From assembly GCF_027625935.1 (NCBI RefSeq), contig NZ_CP115300.1, positions 5,642,001 to 5,706,000 on the forward strand: a stretch of DNA of 64,000 bases, read 5' to 3'. The notes under the pieces are model-generated. The model had not been told where the DNA came from. It made no database searches and worked only from the letters and a program-made list of their open reading frames with translations. This stretch comes from Streptomyces camelliae (GTDB lineage Bacteria > Actinomycetota > Actinomycetes > Streptomycetales > Streptomycetaceae). Positions 62,001 to 64,000 of the stretch are shown piece after piece. Numbering within the stretch: the first letter of the stretch is position 1; each line of letters opens with the position of its first letter. The translations under genes were made by a program, and so were the position numbers.

Positions 62001-62594
62001 CTAGCCGCTCACCACCGGCTTACCGGTCAGCTCCACTCCCGCCTCCCGCAGCTCTTCCAGTGCCCGTTCCGTCGTCTCCGCCGCCACCCCCGCCGTGAGG
62101 TCCAGCAGGACCTGGGTGCGGAAGCCCTCGCGGACGGCGTCCAGGGCGGTGGCGCGTACGCAGTGGTCGGTGGCTATGCCGACCACGTCGACCTCGTCGA
62201 TGCGGCGGTCGTGGAGCCAGTCGGCCAGGGAGACGTCGTTCTCGTCCTTGCCCTCGAAGCCGCTGTAGGCCGCCGAGTAGGCGCCCTTGTCGAAGACCGC
62301 GTCGATCGCGCCGGAGGCGACGGCCGGGGCGAAGTTGGGGTGGAAGCCGACGCCCTCCGTGCCCGCGACACAGTGTGCGGGCCAGGAGTGGACGTAGTCG
62401 GGATTGTCGGCGAAGTGGCCGCCGGGGGCGATGTGGCGGTCGCGGGTGGCGACCACGTGCCGGTATCCGGTGCCGGCCGCCTGGCCGATCAGTTCCGTGA
62501 TGGCGGCGGCGACGTCGGCGCCGCCGGACACCGCGAGGCTGCCCCCTTCGCAGAAGTCGTTCTGCACATCCACGACGATCAAGGCGCGACGCAT
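62001..62594 (-). CDS. pncA: Nicotinamidase (isochorismatase fold)
   Basis: A 197-aa cysteine hydrolase: the catalytic Asp in VVDVQND (Asp9), Lys in VFDKGAYSAAYSGFEG and Cys in VGIATDHCVRATALDA form the nicotinamidase triad; HIAPGGHFADN carries metal-site residues. It converts nicotinamide to nicotinate, the substrate of the adjacent phosphoribosyltransferase, in NAD salvage. ATG 62594. It is transcribed in the same direction as pncB, 80 bp downstream. Confidence 0.92.
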   Translation of the reverse strand: MRRALIVVDVQNDFCEGGSLAVSGGADVAAAITELIGQAAGTGYRHVVATRDRHIAPGGHFADNPDYVHSWPAHCVAGTEGVGFHPNFAPAVASGAIDAVFDKGAYSAAYSGFEGKDENDVSLADWLHDRRIDEVDVVGIATDHCVRATALDAVREGFRTQVLLDLTAGVAAETTERALEELREAGVELTGKPVVSG

Positions 62595-62674
62595 GATGGG
62601 TGTCCTTCGACTATCGGCTAATCAACTGAGCCTAGTGACTTCCGGGCCCGTGCGGGAGAGGCGGACGACACCCC

Positions 62675-64000
62675 CTAGCTACCCGAGGGCCCGGTGACGT
62701 ACTCCGTCGGAAGAACGGGTTCCCCGCGGGACAGCTGGGTGGCGGACAGGGGGAGGTTCGCGCGGGCGGCGATGTGCCGGTCCCGGGGCACGTCCAGCGG
62801 CTCGCGGGCGACCACGTCCCCGCCCTTGATCAGCTCGACCAGCAGCTGCCGGTCCGCGAGCTCCGTCGGTACCGGCCCGGTGCCGACGACCTCGGCCTCG
62901 GCGACCCCGTCCTCGTCCAGCCGGCGCGCCGCCCACTTGCGGCCCCCGACGGAGGCCTTGCCCCCGCTGGACTTCTTCGCGACCGGCACCAGCGGCGCCT
63001 TCGGGTCGCCGGACTCGGCGCGGGCGACCAGCTTGTAGACCATGGAGCAGGTCGGGTGCCCGGAGCCGGTGACCAGCTGGGTGCCGACACCGTAGGCGTC
63101 CACGGGGGCGGCGGCCAGGGAGGCGATCGCGTACTCGTCGAGGTCGGAGGTGACCACGATCCTGGTGTTCGTCGCGCCCAGCTCGTCCAGCTGCTGGCGC
63201 ACCCGGTGCGCGACGAGCAGCAGGTCGCCGGAGTCGATGCGGACCGCGCCCAGCTCCGGGCCGGCCACCTCCACCGCCGTACGCACGGCCTCGGCGACGT
63301 CGTAGGTGTCCACGAGCAGCGTGGTGCCCCGGCCGAGGGTCTCGACCTGGGCGCGGAAGGCGTCCCGCTCGTGGTCGTGCAGCAGCGTGAAGGCGTGGGC
63401 CGAGGTGCCGACCGTCGGGATGCCGTAGCGGAAGCCGGCCGCCAGGTCGGAGGTGGTCGCGAAGCCGCCGACGTACGCCGCGCGGGACGCGGCCACCGCC
63501 GCCAGCTCGTGGGTGCGGCGGGCGCCCATCTCGATCAGCGGGCGCTCACCGGCCGCCGAGGCCATCCGGGAGGCGGCCGCGGCGATCGCGGAGTCGTGGT
63601 TGAGGATGGAGAGGATCACCGTCTCCAGCAGCACGCACTCGGCGAAGGTGCCCTCGACGCGCATGACCGGCGAGCCGGGGAAGTAGACCTCGCCCTCGGG
63701 GTAGCCCCAGACGTCCCCGCCGAAGCGGTAGTCGGCGAGCCAGGCCAGGGTCTCCTCGTCGACGATGTTCCGCTCGCGCAGGAAGGCGAGGACGTCCGCG
63801 TCGAAGCGGAAGTTCTCCACCGCGTCCAGGACGCGTCCGGTCCCCGCCACCACGCCGTAGCGGCGCCCTTCCGGCAGCCGCCGGGTGAAGACCTCGAACA
63901 CGCTCCGCCGTTCGGCCGTACCGGCCTTCAGTGCCGCCTGGAGCATGGTCAGCTCGTACTGGTCCGTGAAGAGCGCCGTCGAGGGAACATCCACCGGCAG
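62675..64000 (-). CDS. pncB: Nicotinate phosphoribosyltransferase (5' end outside the window)
   Basis: At least 442 residues are visible: DVPSTALFTDQYELTMLQAA at the N-terminus, RRYGVVAGTGRVLD, the conserved LIEMGARRTH and HAFTLLHD segments, and VRIDSGDLLLVA, all typical of NAPRTase. It makes nicotinate mononucleotide in the Preiss-Handler salvage route. A GTG at 63994 could serve as start, but the frame stays open to the window edge and relatives begin a few residues earlier (LPVDVPS), so the gene probably continues beyond 64000. Confidence 0.92.
   Translation of the reverse strand: MPVDVPSTALFTDQYELTMLQAALKAGTAERRSVFEVFTRRLPEGRRYGVVAGTGRVLDAVENFRFDADVLAFLRERNIVDEETLAWLADYRFGGDVWGYPEGEVYFPGSPVMRVEGTFAECVLLETVILSILNHDSAIAAAASRMASAAGERPLIEMGARRTHELAAVAASRAAYVGGFATTSDLAAGFRYGIPTVGTSAHAFTLLHDHERDAFRAQVETLGRGTTLLVDTYDVAEAVRTAVEVAGPELGAVRIDSGDLLLVAHRVRQQLDELGATNTRIVVTSDLDEYAIASLAAAPVDAYGVGTQLVTGSGHPTCSMVYKLVARAESGDPKAPLVPVAKKSSGGKASVGGRKWAARRLDEDGVAEAEVVGTGPVPTELADRQLLVELIKGGDVVAREPLDVPRDRHIAARANLPLSATQLSRGEPVLPTEYVTGPSGS

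Overview
This window is chromosomal DNA from a Streptomyces-type actinomycete. GC is very high, starts are often GTG, ATGA and GTGA stop/start overlaps are frequent, and there is an SsgA-like sporulation gene, an ECF sigma/anti-sigma pair, an HU gene with its typical neighbours and a pSAM2-type actinomycete integrative and conjugative element (AICE). The chromosomal gene order matches what I recall of the S. coelicolor sigU-rsuA / malic enzyme / hup / murA segment and the hpd / ssgG segment. That synteny is recollection, not a search.

Left flank (1-19301). It holds the tail of a sigma factor (probably sigU) with its anti-sigma factor, a HelD-type helicase, NAD malic enzyme, HU and convergent murA. 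Then come YqgE, a DUF3039 protein and a cytoplasmic GH20 hexosaminidase behind a DasR-like operator. A three-subunit xanthine dehydrogenase-type molybdoenzyme follows; its Fe-S subunit carries a huge disordered extension. The flank ends with a P-loop kinase, a tandem SUKH-4 protein, a membrane protein and a lipoprotein.

Integrated element (19302-38911, about 19.6 kb). It is bounded by a perfect 43-bp direct repeat that is the 3' part of a tRNA-Cys gene. It has three parts. (i) A lower-GC cargo end: a gene-poor stretch, a membrane-anchored HEPN-like protein, a HAD hydrolase, and an opposing operon encoding an HTH/P-loop kinase, a guanylate-kinase-like protein and a 6PGDH-type oxidoreductase, plus a GntR regulator. 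(ii) A transfer module: small proteins, spread-type membrane proteins, a GGDEF protein and a TraB/FtsK translocase. (iii) Replication and recombination: a cytosine methyltransferase, a primase-polymerase, a DUF3987 helicase-like protein, a nested inverted-repeat origin candidate, Xis and Int. Four copies of a hairpin with a covarying stem and invariant loop precede four of its transcription units.

Right flank (38912-64000). The intact tRNA-Cys is preceded, behind the same promoter, by a tRNA-Cys-like copy with an expanded anticodon arm. Then come an MFS exporter, an SF2 helicase and a cluster whose parts (permease, M20 desuccinylase-like hydrolase, PucR regulator, GNAT, N-acylamino-acid racemase-like enzyme) fit conversion of D- to L-amino acids through N-succinyl intermediates. 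Next are a Lon-like secreted protease, an ArsR regulator with a leaderless promoter, an Lrp regulator beside hpd, a GlcD-type oxidase, ssgG, two RDD membrane proteins, a secreted M6 metalloprotease, and the NAD-salvage genes pncA and pncB. The last runs off the window.
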